Source: Desulfuromonadales bacterium (GTDB lineage: Bacteria; Desulfobacterota; Desulfuromonadia; Desulfuromonadales; JACZKF01). Taken from it: a DNA stretch of 17,407 nt. The stretch is from positions 1-17,407 of the forward strand of contig JACZKF010000258.1 in NCBI GenBank assembly GCA_014860175.1. Reading direction: 5' to 3'. A program made the translations under genes and the position numbers. Positions within the stretch are counted from its first letter, which is position 1. Every line of letters begins with the position of its first letter. Below are positions 17,383 through 17,407 of this stretch, one piece after another. The notes beneath the pieces were generated by a model that was not told where the DNA came from, did not search any database, and worked only from the letters and a program-made list of their open reading frames with translations.

Positions 17383-17407
17383 CTATAACGATCTGACGGG
17401 CTGGGAC

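Overview
The window is about 17.4 kb of GC-rich chromosome. It looks like a Desulfuromonas/Geobacter/Pelobacter-type bacterium (Desulfuromonadales, Desulfobacterota). That placement is inferred from the carB-greA linkage, the DUF1858 protein, protein character and the intergenic heptamer repeats; no database was searched. There are no mobile elements, CRISPR arrays, tRNAs or rRNAs. No gap between genes exceeds 300 bases.

Layout. Positions 1 to 14880 are all transcribed leftward (minus strand). Reading with transcription: lepA-lepB (elongation factor 4 and signal peptidase I), then modA-modB-modC (a molybdate ABC importer with overlapping start and stop codons), then the pyrimidine operon pyrR-pyrB-pyrC-carA-carB, then greA, a 67-residue DUF1858 protein, and the first 387 codons of recG, which runs off the left edge. 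From 15116 rightward (plus strand) come an AMP-forming long-chain acyl-CoA synthetase and a 48-residue lipoprotein. An uncertain Cys-rich minus-strand reading frame lies at the right edge.

How the genes work together. carA/carB make carbamoyl phosphate, pyrB condenses it with aspartate and pyrC closes the ring to dihydroorotate, so the cluster covers the first three steps of UMP synthesis. pyrD, pyrE and pyrF are absent here. Upstream of pyrR I can read a full attenuation control region: a sigma70-like promoter, a PyrR-binding hairpin matching the known consensus, a segment able to form an antiterminator, and an intrinsic terminator just before the pyrR ribosome binding site.

The most unusual feature is in the spacers. 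Four consecutive spacers of the pyr operon, and more weakly the greA/DUF1858 spacer, hold short degenerate tandem repeats. Most have a 7-base period, one 9 and one 10, and the unit differs in each spacer. In two pyr spacers the copies are arranged as heptamer inverted arms, and a third has a 9-mer near-palindrome, so the polycistronic RNA should carry hairpins between cistrons. The mod and lep gene junctions have none.
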